Both the position numbers and the translations under genes were made by a program. From Treponema sp. (lineage in GTDB: Bacteria > Spirochaetota > Spirochaetia > Treponematales > Breznakiellaceae), in the NCBI GenBank assembly GCA_031279635.1, contig JAITIC010000013.1, positions 1 to 37,836 on the forward strand: a stretch of 37,836 nucleotides of DNA, in the 5' to 3' direction. The notes beneath the pieces were generated by a model. It had not been told where the DNA came from and ran no database searches. It saw only the letters and a program-made list of their open reading frames with translations. Of the stretch, positions 8,474 to 16,760 are shown piece by piece. The first letter of the stretch is position 1. Every line of letters begins with the position of its first letter.

Positions 8474-10008
8474 TGAGCAGAATGATCTTCGTTTCGCCGG
8501 CCGCCCTGACGCTTGCGGCTTTGCTTGTACTTATGGGTTGTTCCCGGCAGAGGGAGAACCCCTCAGAAGCCGTTGGTGCGGCTACGGAACTGCGCTACGG
8601 TTTTACCAGTGAGCCGGTTACCCTTGATCCCCTGCACCCTTCCAACACGGCGGACGGCAGGAGCATTCTCTTTAACGTGTTTGAGGGTCTGGTAAAACCC
8701 GATACCGAAGGCAGGCTCCAGCCCTGTATCGCCGAGTCCTGGACTGTTGAGCAGGGCGGGCTTGTCTATAATTTTAAGCTGCGCCGGGGTGTTCTCTTCC
8801 ATGACGGCTCGCCCCTGAAGCCCGCCGACGTACAATTTACCCTGGAAACCGCCATAGCTGCGGGCTTTGAGGGTTTTACCGGGATAGAAAAAGTTGAAAC
8901 CTTAAACGATACGGTCATCGTGACCCTCAAAAAGGCGGACCCCGAATTCCTTCCCTATATAACCATAGGTATTGTCAAGGCGGATAACCCGGATCGTGAG
9001 AAAAACGCAATCGGGACCGGGCCTTTCTCTATCGAAAGCTATACCGTGCAGCAGTCCCTGGTCTTGAAAAAATTCGGGGACTACTGGCAGCCACCGCAGG
9101 AAGGGGGGATGCCCCGCCTCGACAAGGTGACCATTGCGTTTCTCTCGGATTCCGATGCCCTGCTCCTGGGCCTGCAGGGAGGCAGTATTGACGGAGCAAG
9201 CGTTACCGGCTCCCTTGCCCGGCAGTTGGACCTTCAACGTTTTGACATAGTGCCGGGTTATTCCGCCGCGGTACAGCTCCTCGCGCTGAATAACATGCGC
9301 CCTCCCCTGGACGACATCCGGGTACGGCAGGCGCTTAATTACGCGGTGGACATTCAGGGAATAATCGACGCCGCTTTTTTCGGCCAGGGCCAGCCTTCAG
9401 GCAGTCCTCTCATACCGGGGCTTGCCGCCTATTACGAACAATCCCTCGCCAATCCCTATCCGCTTGATTTGGACCGCGCGCGTTCCCTCCTTGCGGAAGC
9501 CGGTTACGGCGAGGGCGGGCGGAAGCTTTCCCTGGAAATTACCGTACCGTCGAATTACGTCATGCACGTTGACACCGCCCAGGTGATTGCAGACCAGCTT
9601 GCGAAAGCGGGGATAAGCGCCGCGATAAAACTCGTTGACTGGGCAACCTGGCTTTCCGATGTGTATCGTGACCGCGAATACCAGGCCACGATTATTTCAC
9701 TGGACGCGAACAACGTGTCTCCGAGGAGCTTTCTCGCCCGTTACCGTTCGGACAGCGGCAGCAATTTTATCAATTTCAAAAGCGCCGATTTTGACCGGGT
9801 CTATGACGCCGCGTTAAGCGAAATCGATGATGAAAAGCGGGCCGGCCTGTTCAGGGAATCCCAGCGGATCATCTCGGCTAACGCGGCGAGCGTGTACATT
9901 CAGGACATTTTTTATTTCAAGGCATTCCGGGGCGGGACATACGGCGGGGTTTTGAACTACCCGCTTTATGTGGTCGATTTTGCCTCAATGTATGGGACTG
10001 TAAAGTAA
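8473..10008 (+). CDS. Peptide/nickel-type ABC substrate-binding lipoprotein
   Basis: The capture subunit of an Opp/Dpp-family importer, anchored in the cytoplasmic membrane facing the periplasm. 511 aa. A lipoprotein signal ends in LMGC with the lipidated Cys at residue 23. The SBP_bac_5 fold follows: LRYGFTSEPVTLDPL (near 36-50), NVFEGLVKP and IAESWTVEQ in the first lobe, YNFKLRRGVLFHDGSPL further on, and RQALNYAVD in the middle. It has an AAAGGAGTC RBS. It leads a five-gene operon with two permeases and two ATPases. The substrate may be oligopeptides, dipeptides or a metal chelate; sequence alone does not decide. Confidence 0.9.
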   Translation: MSRMIFVSPAALTLAALLVLMGCSRQRENPSEAVGAATELRYGFTSEPVTLDPLHPSNTADGRSILFNVFEGLVKPDTEGRLQPCIAESWTVEQGGLVYNFKLRRGVLFHDGSPLKPADVQFTLETAIAAGFEGFTGIEKVETLNDTVIVTLKKADPEFLPYITIGIVKADNPDREKNAIGTGPFSIESYTVQQSLVLKKFGDYWQPPQEGGMPRLDKVTIAFLSDSDALLLGLQGGSIDGASVTGSLARQLDLQRFDIVPGYSAAVQLLALNNMRPPLDDIRVRQALNYAVDIQGIIDAAFFGQGQPSGSPLIPGLAAYYEQSLANPYPLDLDRARSLLAEAGYGEGGRKLSLEITVPSNYVMHVDTAQVIADQLAKAGISAAIKLVDWATWLSDVYRDREYQATIISLDANNVSPRSFLARYRSDSGSNFINFKSADFDRVYDAALSEIDDEKRAGLFRESQRIISANAASVYIQDIFYFKAFRGGTYGGVLNYPLYVVDFASMYGTVK

Positions 10009-10009
10009 A

Positions 10010-11023
10010 TTGAATTTTATTTTTCGGAGACTTGCCATTGCCCTTGTTACGCTGTTTCTGGTGTCAGTGTTCAGCTTTCTGGCCTTTAGCGTCATCCGGG
10101 GGGATCCGGCGAGCCTCGTTCTCGGCACGGAAGCCAGTGCGGAACAAGTCGCCGCGCTGCGCGCCGAGATGGGCCTTGACCGGAGTATCGGCGCGCGCTA
10201 CCTCAGCTGGCTTGCGGGTTTTTTCACCGGCAGGCTGGGGAACTCGGTCCGTTACCGGGGGGAAGCCGTTTCGGCGATGATCGCCGACCGCCTGCCGGTA
10301 AGTTTTGCCCTGGCCCTGCTTTCCCTTTTTTTTATTCTGCTCATCGCGGTCCCGCTCTCGCTGTTTTCCGTGCGGCGGGAAGGAGGGCTTGCCGATAGTC
10401 TCGCCAACACCTTTACCGCCATAAGTATCAGTGTTCCGGCTTTTTTCCTGGGGGTGCTCTTTATCTGGATTTTCGGCGTAAAGGCGGGGTTGTTCAGGCC
10501 CGGCCTTTATATTGACTACCGGGAGGATTTTGCCGGTTTTATCGCCTGCCTCTGTTTCCCCGCCCTGGCAACCGCTCTTCCCAACGCGGCGGTCCTGGTC
10601 AAATTCCTGCGTTCTTCCCTTTATAAAGAACTGCACAGCGATTATGTCCGTACCGCCCGGAGCAAGGGAGCGGACGGCCCTCTAGTACTGCGCCGCCACG
10701 CCCTGCGGAACGCCCTGGTTCCCTCAATCACCGTTTTGGGAATGATCATCGCCGAGGTTTTTTCCGGAAGCATTGTGATCGAGCAGGTCTTTACGATTCC
10801 GGGAATCGGGCGGCTGCTCATTGCCGCGATCACGTCCCGTGACTATCCCCTGATTCAGACACTGGTGGTGTACATTGCCGCCGTTGTACTCATCGCCAAT
10901 ACCCTCGCGGACATTGTGATTCAGATCATCGATCCGAGAATCAGGCTGAGCGGCCTTGAAAAATGGTCCGCGAAGAGACAGCGCCGGTTCGCGGGGACGC
11001 GGGACGCGGCGTTATGCGAATAA
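10010..11023 (+). CDS. Peptide ABC transporter permease, DppB/OppB type
   Basis: The first membrane subunit of the importer; 337 aa with about six transmembrane segments. The N-terminus (FIFRRLAIALVTLFLVSVFSF, then RGDPA near residue 31) is typical of DppB-type permeases. The EAA-like coupling loop is YVRTARSKGADGPLVLRRHALRNA at about 217-240, which contacts the ATPase. The start appears to be TTG at 10010, one base after the lipoprotein's stop, because it begins exactly where family members begin. No strong RBS is seen, so translation is probably coupled. The C-terminal tail past about 310 is basic and overlaps the next gene. Confidence 0.88.
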   Translation: MNFIFRRLAIALVTLFLVSVFSFLAFSVIRGDPASLVLGTEASAEQVAALRAEMGLDRSIGARYLSWLAGFFTGRLGNSVRYRGEAVSAMIADRLPVSFALALLSLFFILLIAVPLSLFSVRREGGLADSLANTFTAISISVPAFFLGVLFIWIFGVKAGLFRPGLYIDYREDFAGFIACLCFPALATALPNAAVLVKFLRSSLYKELHSDYVRTARSKGADGPLVLRRHALRNALVPSITVLGMIIAEVFSGSIVIEQVFTIPGIGRLLIAAITSRDYPLIQTLVVYIAAVVLIANTLADIVIQIIDPRIRLSGLEKWSAKRQRRFAGTRDAALCE

Positions 11024-11817
11024 AACCGAAACGCGAATCCGGGGACGCTTTCTTCCTTGTGTTTCTTATCGCCGCGATGTTTCTGCTAAGCCTGCTCCCT
11101 CTCCCCGTTGACTATACCCTTATGGATCCGGGCCGGCGCTTTCTGCCGCCCGGCGCGGGGGGGCTTTTAGGAACGGACAACTTCGGGCGGGATGTTTTTT
11201 CGCGGATTGTGATCGGCGGCAGATATACCCTTATACTCGCGCTGGCCACGGTGGCCGCCGCCGCCGCTCTGGGCAGTATTCTGGGACTGTTTTCCGGCTA
11301 CTCAGGGGGGATTTGGGACGAGATCATTATGCGGATAATGGACGCTTTGAGTTCCTTTCCGGGCATACTCCTTGCCCTGGTGATGGTCGCCCTGATGGAT
11401 AACGGCCAGTTCACTCTTTTTGTCGCGCTGTTGATACTGTTTGTGCCGAGTTTTACCCGCGTTATGCGCAGCGGCGCGCTGCAATACAGGCACACCGACT
11501 TTATTCTGGCGGAACGAATCCTTGGCGCGGGCCATCTGCGAATTATCTTCATTCATATTTTGCCGAACATGATTCCCTCCCTGCTTTCCGCCTCGGTACT
11601 GGGGCTTTCCAACGCGATCCTCGCCGAGTCCGCCATGAGCTATCTCGGCCTGGGGATTCAGCCGCCCACGCCAAGCTGGGGACGGATGCTTTCCGAATCG
11701 CAGAATTTTCTTTTTAACGCGCCGTGGTGCGCCATCGCGCCGGGTGTCTGTATCATGCTGACGGTGATTGTTTTTCATTACTTGGGCGAAAACATCCGCC
11801 GCCGCTGGGGGGCGTAG
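11014..11817 (+). CDS. Peptide ABC transporter permease, DppC/OppC type
   Basis: The second membrane subunit, 267 aa. Family features are the LLGTDNFGRDVFSRIVIGGRYTL segment (residues about 49-71) and the coupling loop HTDFILAERILGAGHLRIIFIHILPN (about 159-184), followed by AESAMSYLGLGIQPPTPSWG. The ATG at 11014 overlaps the previous stop by 10 nt. An upstream in-frame GTG-like extension to 10963 adds residues unlike the family and is not used here. It is coupled with the DppB-type gene before it and the ATPase after it. Confidence 0.88.
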   Translation: MRIKPKRESGDAFFLVFLIAAMFLLSLLPLPVDYTLMDPGRRFLPPGAGGLLGTDNFGRDVFSRIVIGGRYTLILALATVAAAAALGSILGLFSGYSGGIWDEIIMRIMDALSSFPGILLALVMVALMDNGQFTLFVALLILFVPSFTRVMRSGALQYRHTDFILAERILGAGHLRIIFIHILPNMIPSLLSASVLGLSNAILAESAMSYLGLGIQPPTPSWGRMLSESQNFLFNAPWCAIAPGVCIMLTVIVFHYLGENIRRRWGA

Positions 11818-11819
11818 CA

Positions 11820-12806
11820 GTGGCCCTGCTTGAAGTGCGGAACCTGTCCGTGGGAATTAGGCGAAACAAGGAATCTCTTCCGGCGCTGGGCGGGATTGAT
11901 TTTGACATTGAGGCCGGCGAAATCACGGCTCTGGCCGGGGAATCAGGCTGCGGCAAAACCCTTACCGCCCTCTCAATACTGCGTCTCCTGCCGAAGGCGG
12001 CGGAAATTACGGGCGGCAGTATTATGTTTAATCCGGGACCTGATGAAAAAGGCCGCGACATACTTTCCCTTGAAGAGGCGGAACTGTGCCGGATAAGGGG
12101 AAAAGACATCTCCATGATCTTCCAGGAACCCCGCCAGTCCTTAAACCCGCTGCATAGAATCGGCGCGCAGATCGGCGAAACCCTGAAACTGCACAGCCTG
12201 GGAGACGGGAAGCAGGCGCGGGCAGCGGCCCTTGACATGATCGAAAAGCTCGGCCTTCCCGAACCGGAAAAAGTCTTCAACGCCTATCCCCACCAGATTT
12301 CAGGGGGAATGTGCCAGCGGGTGATGATCGCCATTGCCGCGATCTGCCGTCCCCGGCTCCTTATCGCCGACGAGCCTTCTACCGCGCTGGATCAGGCAAG
12401 CCAAAGCCAGATACTCGCCCTGCTGCAACAGATAAACCGGGATTTCGGCGCTTCCATTCTTTTTATTTCGCACGATCTTTCCCTTGTCCGCCGCTTTTGC
12501 CGCCGATTTCTCGTAATGTACGCGGGGCGGATTGTAGAGAAGGGGCCGGCTGAACCCCTTTTTTTCGCGCCGGCCCATCCCTATACCCGGGGTCTTATCG
12601 GCGCAATCCCGAACAGGGAACGGCGGGGCAGACCGCTGGCGAATATAAGCGGCAGAGTGCCCTCAATAGAAGACCGGCTTCCCGGCTGTCCTTTTGCACC
12701 CCGCTGCCCCTGCTCCGGGGAAAAGTGCCTCGCGGCACTTCCGCCGGAAACGGACATTGGCGGCGGGCGCCTTGTACGCTGTGTTATGGCGGGGAAAAAT
12801 GCCTGA
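11820..12806 (+). CDS. Peptide ABC transporter ATPase, OppD/DppD type
   Basis: Hydrolyses ATP on the cytoplasmic face to drive uptake; 328 aa. Walker A is GESGCGKT (near residue 40), the Q-loop [11 protein letters not shown], the signature ISGGMCQRV, Walker [13 protein letters not shown], and the H-loop SHDLS. The signature has Met-Cys where most have QQ or MR, so it is slightly unusual. The C-terminal oligopeptide-transport extension carries the cysteine cluster [14 protein letters not shown] plus a later Cys, the place where such ATPases can bind an iron-sulphur cluster. The start is GTG at 11820, two bases after the previous stop. Confidence 0.9.
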   Translation: MALLEVRNLSVGIRRNKESLPALGGIDFDIEAGEITALAGESGCGKTLTALSILRLLPKAAEITGGSIMFNPGPDEKGRDILSLEEAELCRIRGKDISMIFQEPRQSLNPLHRIGAQIGETLKLHSLGDGKQARAAALDMIEKLGLPEPEKVFNAYPHQISGGMCQRVMIAIAAICRPRLLIADEPSTALDQASQSQILALLQQINRDFGASILFISHDLSLVRRFCRRFLVMYAGRIVEKGPAEPLFFAPAHPYTRGLIGAIPNRERRGRPLANISGRVPSIEDRLPGCPFAPRCPCSGEKCLAALPPETDIGGGRLVRCVMAGKNA

Positions 12807-13575
12807 AGTTTTTTCGCGTAATGGACTTTCTTCCGTACTCTCGATTCGGGATCTTTCCTGTGCATATATCAGCCGGAGCTTCGGCCTCTTTGGTAAAAAA
12901 GATGTCAAGCCCGTGCTCAACCATATCAACATGGACATCGCTCCTGGAGGAATATTCGGCCTGACAGGGGAATCCGGCTGCGGCAAAAGTACCCTGGCCC
13001 GTTGTATTCTGGGGCTTATTGACTATGAGGGGGAAATTGTCATTGACGGGCAAAAGCGGGAAGAGCGAGGGCGGCTTTCGCGGGAGCGCCGTCTGCGGCT
13101 TGCGCGGAAGGCGCAGATGGTGTTTCAGGACAGCGGCGCTTCCCTTAACCCGGCGAAAAAAATCGGCACTCTGATGGAGGAACCCCTGTGTATACACCGG
13201 ATTGGCTCCCCTCCGGAATGGGAAAGAAAGACGGACGAAATGCTAGTCAGGGTAGGGCTTGATCCCTCGTACAAAAAGCGGCGGGTGACTGAGCTTTCAG
13301 GCGGACAGAAACAGCGGGTCTGCGTGGGCCGCGCCCTGCTTCTTGAGCCAAAGCTCCTCATCGCCGACGAGGCGATAAGCTCCCTGGATGTTTCGGTGGC
13401 CGCGCAGATACTGAATCTGTTCCGGGACTTGCACGATGATTTGGGCCTCAGCATCCTTTTTATTTCGCACAACACGGACGCGGTAGAGTATCTATGCGAC
13501 ACCGTCGCAGTTATGGAAGAGGGGAATTTAACCGTGTCCTACCAGGAACACGAAGCTTTTGCAGTGTATGGGTAA
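12799..13575 (+). CDS. Peptide ABC transporter ATPase, OppF/DppF type
   Basis: The partner ATPase, 258 aa. Walker A is GESGCGKST (near residue 57), the Q-loop MVFQDSGASLNP, the signature LSGGQKQRV, Walker B LLIADEAISSLD (Ala replaces the common Pro; the catalytic Glu remains), and the H-loop SHNTD. It is shorter than most OppF proteins, which have over 300 residues, and lacks the C-terminal cysteine-bearing extension present in its partner. The ATG at 12799 overlaps the previous stop by 8 nt, with GGGG at 12791-12794 as RBS. Last gene of the operon. GC-rich short hairpins follow (13600-13650), without a clear T-run. Confidence 0.9.
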   Translation: MPEVFSRNGLSSVLSIRDLSCAYISRSFGLFGKKDVKPVLNHINMDIAPGGIFGLTGESGCGKSTLARCILGLIDYEGEIVIDGQKREERGRLSRERRLRLARKAQMVFQDSGASLNPAKKIGTLMEEPLCIHRIGSPPEWERKTDEMLVRVGLDPSYKKRRVTELSGGQKQRVCVGRALLLEPKLLIADEAISSLDVSVAAQILNLFRDLHDDLGLSILFISHNTDAVEYLCDTVAVMEEGNLTVSYQEHEAFAVYG

Positions 13576-13677
13576 CCCGTCTGCGGTTAAATTCTTTCCT
13601 CTTTCGGCCCTTCGGCCCCCTTCGACCAAGCCCGCCGCAGTCGGGCAGTTCAGGGACCGAATTCCCTTTTCCACCGT

Positions 13678-14667
13678 TTACCGCAGTTCCAGAATAATGC
13701 GGTATTTCAGGTAGATTTCCTCAAGGGTGTGCAGCGGGCCGGGCGCGGAAGTGCGTTTGCGGAAGGCGCAGGCTTCCCGGCGCTCAATAAAAAAATCGTA
13801 GATAGCGCGGTGGTCCCGGTCGTTAACCACCGAATAAGTGGGCTTGGAGCCAAGGTAGGAACGGATCTCGTCATAGCCTATGGCGGCAATGCCGAAGCGG
13901 TTCAGGCGGAAACGGACATGCTGAATCTCCTCATAAGAAAGGCCGAAGAGAAATTCTTCCAGGGCCCATCTGGTTTCGTCGCTCGTGGATTCCTCCAGGA
14001 GAAAGTCCTGCCAGTCCTGCGCCATGTCTATTGATATCCGCAGCAGTTCGGTATTCCCGTCCATGGTTCCAAAGCTGGGAGGAGCCGCGTCACGGGCAAT
14101 CCAGAGGGACGAGAGGGCCGAAAGGTGGCGGATGCCCCGGTGGTCCACGCCGCTGTCCCAGAGGGCAATGAGATCGTTGGCGAGGCTTGTCTTGGTATGC
14201 CGTGAAAAATCGGGGTCGGCAAGGCAGGAAAAATACACCTCCTCCGCCATGAGAGTACAAATAATTGAGAGAACCACATTCCGCAGCGGAGAACGGAATT
14301 CCGGCTTATTATCAACGAGATAGGTAAGCAGGGAAAACGCGTGAAATTTCGCTACAAGAAAACTGCGCAGGGCCACTACCTTGGTAGGTATATGCAAGAG
14401 ATGGGAAGGGGACGAGAAGGCAAGCAGGGATTCGGCAAGCAGCCCTTCGTCCCGAATAAGCCCCTTCAGAAACTCGGTATGCCGTATTGAAGGATACTCC
14501 GAAACTACCGCCCCCAGTTTCCTGAGGCGGAGAAACCGTTCGGACACGAGCGTATAATCTTCGGGAGCGGCATCCTTGAGCCATTCCTTCACGTCGCCGA
14601 CCAGGCGCTCTTCTTCACCGGTCAAGAACAGCGCGGCCAGCTGGGTTTCCGGTTTATCCAGAGACAT
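13678..14667 (-). CDS. Uncharacterised helical protein (329 aa)
   Basis: I do not recognise a family. The 329 residues are mostly predicted helix, soluble, with no signal peptide or membrane segment. Repeated leucine-rich amphipathic stretches and conserved-looking acidic motifs (LMAEEVYF, LEEFLFGLSYEEIQH, DFFIERRE) suggest a helical-repeat scaffold. It lies downstream of the JetA-like gene on the same strand, 236 nt apart, but each has its own promoter-like sequence. Codon use and GC resemble the neighbours, so it is not obviously foreign. The ATG at 14667 is set by a promoter only 7 nt upstream; no RBS is present. A partnership with the JetA-like protein is possible but unproven. Confidence 0.7.
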   Translation of the reverse strand: MSLDKPETQLAALFLTGEEERLVGDVKEWLKDAAPEDYTLVSERFLRLRKLGAVVSEYPSIRHTEFLKGLIRDEGLLAESLLAFSSPSHLLHIPTKVVALRSFLVAKFHAFSLLTYLVDNKPEFRSPLRNVVLSIICTLMAEEVYFSCLADPDFSRHTKTSLANDLIALWDSGVDHRGIRHLSALSSLWIARDAAPPSFGTMDGNTELLRISIDMAQDWQDFLLEESTSDETRWALEEFLFGLSYEEIQHVRFRLNRFGIAAIGYDEIRSYLGSKPTYSVVNDRDHRAIYDFFIERREACAFRKRTSAPGPLHTLEEIYLKYRIILELR

Positions 14668-14674
14668 ATACTAC

Positions 14675-14703
14675 AGGGTACAGGTAAAAGCCGGATTTAT
14701 CAA
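14675..14703 (-). promoter_or_regulatory. Promoter of the 329-aa gene (leaderless type)
   Basis: On the minus strand: TTGATA (14698-14703), 17-nt spacer, TACCCT (14675-14680), then 7 nt to the ATG at 14667. No RBS lies between. Confidence 0.6.
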
Positions 14704-14734
14704 GGTAAATTCGCCTGGGTTCAGGAATTCCGGT

Positions 14735-14847
14735 TTCAACCACGGACATTTACGGACAGAACGGACAAAACCGGTATGATAGCATGTAAGGCGAAAAAAT
14801 TGCTCCCTCAATTCGCCCGTGTCTGTCCGTGTAGCGGGGCTGTAAAA
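14735..14847 (-). repeat. Degenerate relative of the 118-bp repeat
   Basis: Read on the minus strand it opens with TTTTACAG and then ACACGGACAGACACGGGCGAA, close to the opening of the 118-bp family (TTTTACATTTAACC, then ACAGACACGG). The other end holds CAACCACGGACATTTACGG, so the two ends are loosely inverted. It is diverged, and its exact borders are uncertain. Confidence 0.55.
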
Positions 14848-14881
14848 TCGCCGGTCAACAGCGCGGATTACCCCTTTTCAA

Positions 14882-14904
14882 AATCCCCTGTCAGGCCGGG
14901 GATT
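14882..14904 (-). terminator. Candidate terminator of the JetA-like gene
   Basis: On the minus strand AATCCCC, 9-nt loop, GGGGATT, then TT and TTTTGAAAAGG. The 7-bp stem begins at the stop codon itself. The T-run is short, so this is a weak call. Confidence 0.4.
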
Positions 14905-16427
14905 CAATATCCCGGTTCATGCTTTCTGCGCATCCGCACATTCGGGACGGCATACCCCGCGGCGCTTACCGAAAGCGCGCCGTATTCCGCCGCGGCTTCC
15001 TCAACCGCGTACGCAAAGTTCTTGCGGGAGTCGCCGTACAGCAGGGAGTAGACAAAGCGGATATAGGAATCCCCGCCGGTGATAAGATCCGCCGGGGCGA
15101 GCAGGCGCTCCTTTCCGCCCTGCTCGTCAAGCCATGCGTTAATGCGCTTGAGGGAAAGCCGCCGCCGCATGCGCTCAAAGAATTCTTTCTCGGTCCGGGA
15201 CAGGGCCTCAATATCCGCAACGGAGGGCGCGGCGTTAAAATCCCCCTCGTCACGGCTGCGGCGGAAAGCCAGGGAGGAGGGCGCGAGAAAAACGACGCGG
15301 TACAGGCCGTGGGAAAAATGTTCGGCGGCCGCCGCGTTGCCGCCGTGAACGGCCTGTATCAGAAGCCCCAGCTTTCCCGCCACGGTACTGTCAGGCTCAA
15401 TACAGGCTTTGATGATTTCGGTACTGGAGCGGGAATAGGCGGCGTTCCTCCGGTCTATCTCGTCTTCCAAAGGATCTACCGAGCGCAGGTCGTCCCTGAT
15501 CTCTTCCAGCATGCCTTCCAGTTTTTTCCGGCAGTCTTCGCGGCTGGTCTGCAGTATCCGCATATACCTGGCCACGCTGGTCTCAAGCCATTCGTCGTCG
15601 CGGAGCAGGTCCGCCACCTGCCGGAAAATCGCCTGCCGGTACCGGGAAACATTGTCGGAAGTCTTGAGGCGCTTGTAGGCCTTGTCCAGCACTTCCCCGG
15701 CGTACAGATCATAATGCTCATGCAAAGCCGAGGCAGCCTTTGAGCGCACCGCTTCGGCGTTGAGATTATCATAATAACCTTTAATGCTTTGGGAGAGTAC
15801 CTTCAGGGAATCAATGAGGGCGCGGGCTTCCTCGTGGGCCTTGAGCACCATGAAGTGGCCGTTTTCCTTTACGGTTTCCCCGCAAAGGGAAGAGTAGACA
15901 TTCACTACATGGCTTTCGTATTCGGTTTTCAGTCCCTCGTCCACGCGGATCAGGGATTCAAAAAACGGCTTGCCCCAAGCGGTAATGTTGATGACGCGGG
16001 TGAAGTCAGGCAGCGTTTCGTCACTGAGCCAGCCTGAGCCGGTGAGCCGCCGCAAAAAACGGCCTGCCAGCGCCCTTTCGTCACCGAGCCGGCCTGTTGT
16101 CCCGCCTTCCGCGCCTGAACCGGCCGCAGACGGCGGACTTTCCGTGGGCGGACTTCCGAAATCCAGCATTCCGGTTTCCGCGTCCGCCGGAACTTGCGGC
16201 CACGGGACCGCTCCCTCGTCGCCCTCTTCTTCGGCAAGATTGTCCCGGTGCAATCCGAGGTAGGCCATGAATTCACGGATCACCAGTTCCCGTTCAATGC
16301 CCCTGGTATTTTCCTGAAAGAGCCGGTAGTAGAGCACCAGCAGCGCCGCGTAATGTTCTTTGTTTACCCGCGCCAAGGGCGAAAAAAAATTCTCTGGTAA
16401 AACGGAAAAAACACCGGCGCCGGACAT
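14904..16427 (-). CDS. JetA-like (Wadjet kleisin, DUF5716-type) orphan protein
   Basis: 507 aa. The opening FSVLPENFFSPLARVNKEHY (about 7-26), followed by LLVLYYRLF and GIERELVIREFMAYL, matches my memory of JetA, the MukF-like kleisin subunit of Wadjet SMC complexes. The middle agrees too: HYDLYAGEVLDKAYKRLKTSDNVSRY (about 238-263) and DEIDRRNAAYSRSSTE (about 322-337). Residues 66-118 are an acidic then proline/serine/glycine-rich linker. The C-terminal third has no clear match. In Wadjet, JetA bridges an SMC-like ATPase (JetC) with JetB, and JetD cuts DNA. None of those genes is in this window. The frame is open up to 16619, but that part is the 118-bp repeat; the ATG at 16427 is supported by a promoter 6 nt upstream. 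Confidence 0.72.
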   Translation of the reverse strand: MSGAGVFSVLPENFFSPLARVNKEHYAALLVLYYRLFQENTRGIERELVIREFMAYLGLHRDNLAEEEGDEGAVPWPQVPADAETGMLDFGSPPTESPPSAAGSGAEGGTTGRLGDERALAGRFLRRLTGSGWLSDETLPDFTRVINITAWGKPFFESLIRVDEGLKTEYESHVVNVYSSLCGETVKENGHFMVLKAHEEARALIDSLKVLSQSIKGYYDNLNAEAVRSKAASALHEHYDLYAGEVLDKAYKRLKTSDNVSRYRQAIFRQVADLLRDDEWLETSVARYMRILQTSREDCRKKLEGMLEEIRDDLRSVDPLEDEIDRRNAAYSRSSTEIIKACIEPDSTVAGKLGLLIQAVHGGNAAAAEHFSHGLYRVVFLAPSSLAFRRSRDEGDFNAAPSVADIEALSRTEKEFFERMRRRLSLKRINAWLDEQGGKERLLAPADLITGGDSYIRFVYSLLYGDSRKNFAYAVEEAAAEYGALSVSAAGYAVPNVRMRRKHEPGY

Positions 16428-16433
16428 TGGTAA

Positions 16434-16462
16434 ACGGTAGGGGAAGATTGTTTCTTTGTCAA
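16434..16462 (-). promoter_or_regulatory. Promoter of the JetA-like gene (leaderless type)
   Basis: On the minus strand: consensus TTGACA (16457-16462), 17-nt spacer, TACCGT (16434-16439), then 6 nt to the ATG at 16427. It fixes the start well inside the longer open frame. Confidence 0.65.
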
Positions 16463-16479
16463 GAGATCGTACTGTGTGT

Positions 16480-16597
16480 CCAGGGGTTTTACATTTAACC
16501 ACAGACACGGAAAGACACGGACAATTTCGCGGAGTTTCAGGTAAAACCCGTGAAATTGTCCGAATTATAGCGGACTTATAGACGAAAACTGTGTTTT
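16480..16597 (+). repeat. 118-bp dispersed repeat, copy 2
   Basis: Identical to the reverse complement of 1-118 except for one base (GTCCGAA here, GTACGAA there). It begins CCAGGGGTTTTACATTTAAC and ends GAAAACTGTGTTTT. Related sequence continues to about 16656, including a decayed CCGTGGTTCA end. It separates the JetA-like gene from the exported protein at 16761. Confidence 0.92.
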
Positions 16598-16725
16598 TAA
16601 AGTAAAAATTCGTGTTCATCCGTGGTTCATACTATTTTGTGTGTAAAATGAGCTGTAAATGTAAAATTGCTGTGCGGGAAAGCATTGCTCACTCTTCACT
16701 CTTCATTTTCTTGTAAGTTTAGAAC

Positions 16726-16754
16726 TTGCCCGGAGCGTTTTCTTTGGCTATACT
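16726..16754 (+). promoter_or_regulatory. Promoter of the exported YD-like protein (leaderless type)
   Basis: TTGCCC at 16726-16731, 17-nt spacer, TATACT at 16749-16754, then 6 nt to the ATG at 16761. No RBS is seen in the 20 bases before the ATG. Confidence 0.7.
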
Positions 16755-16760
16755 GCAATT

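Noticed and set aside
13678-16427. Complete Wadjet defence operon
   Set aside because: Only a JetA-like protein can be supported. The adjacent 329-aa protein lacks SMC Walker motifs, a Toprim signature, and the small size of JetB.
16428-16619. 64-codon N-terminal extension of the JetA-like protein
   Set aside because: The extension is translated from the 118-bp repeat, and a consensus promoter lies downstream of it.
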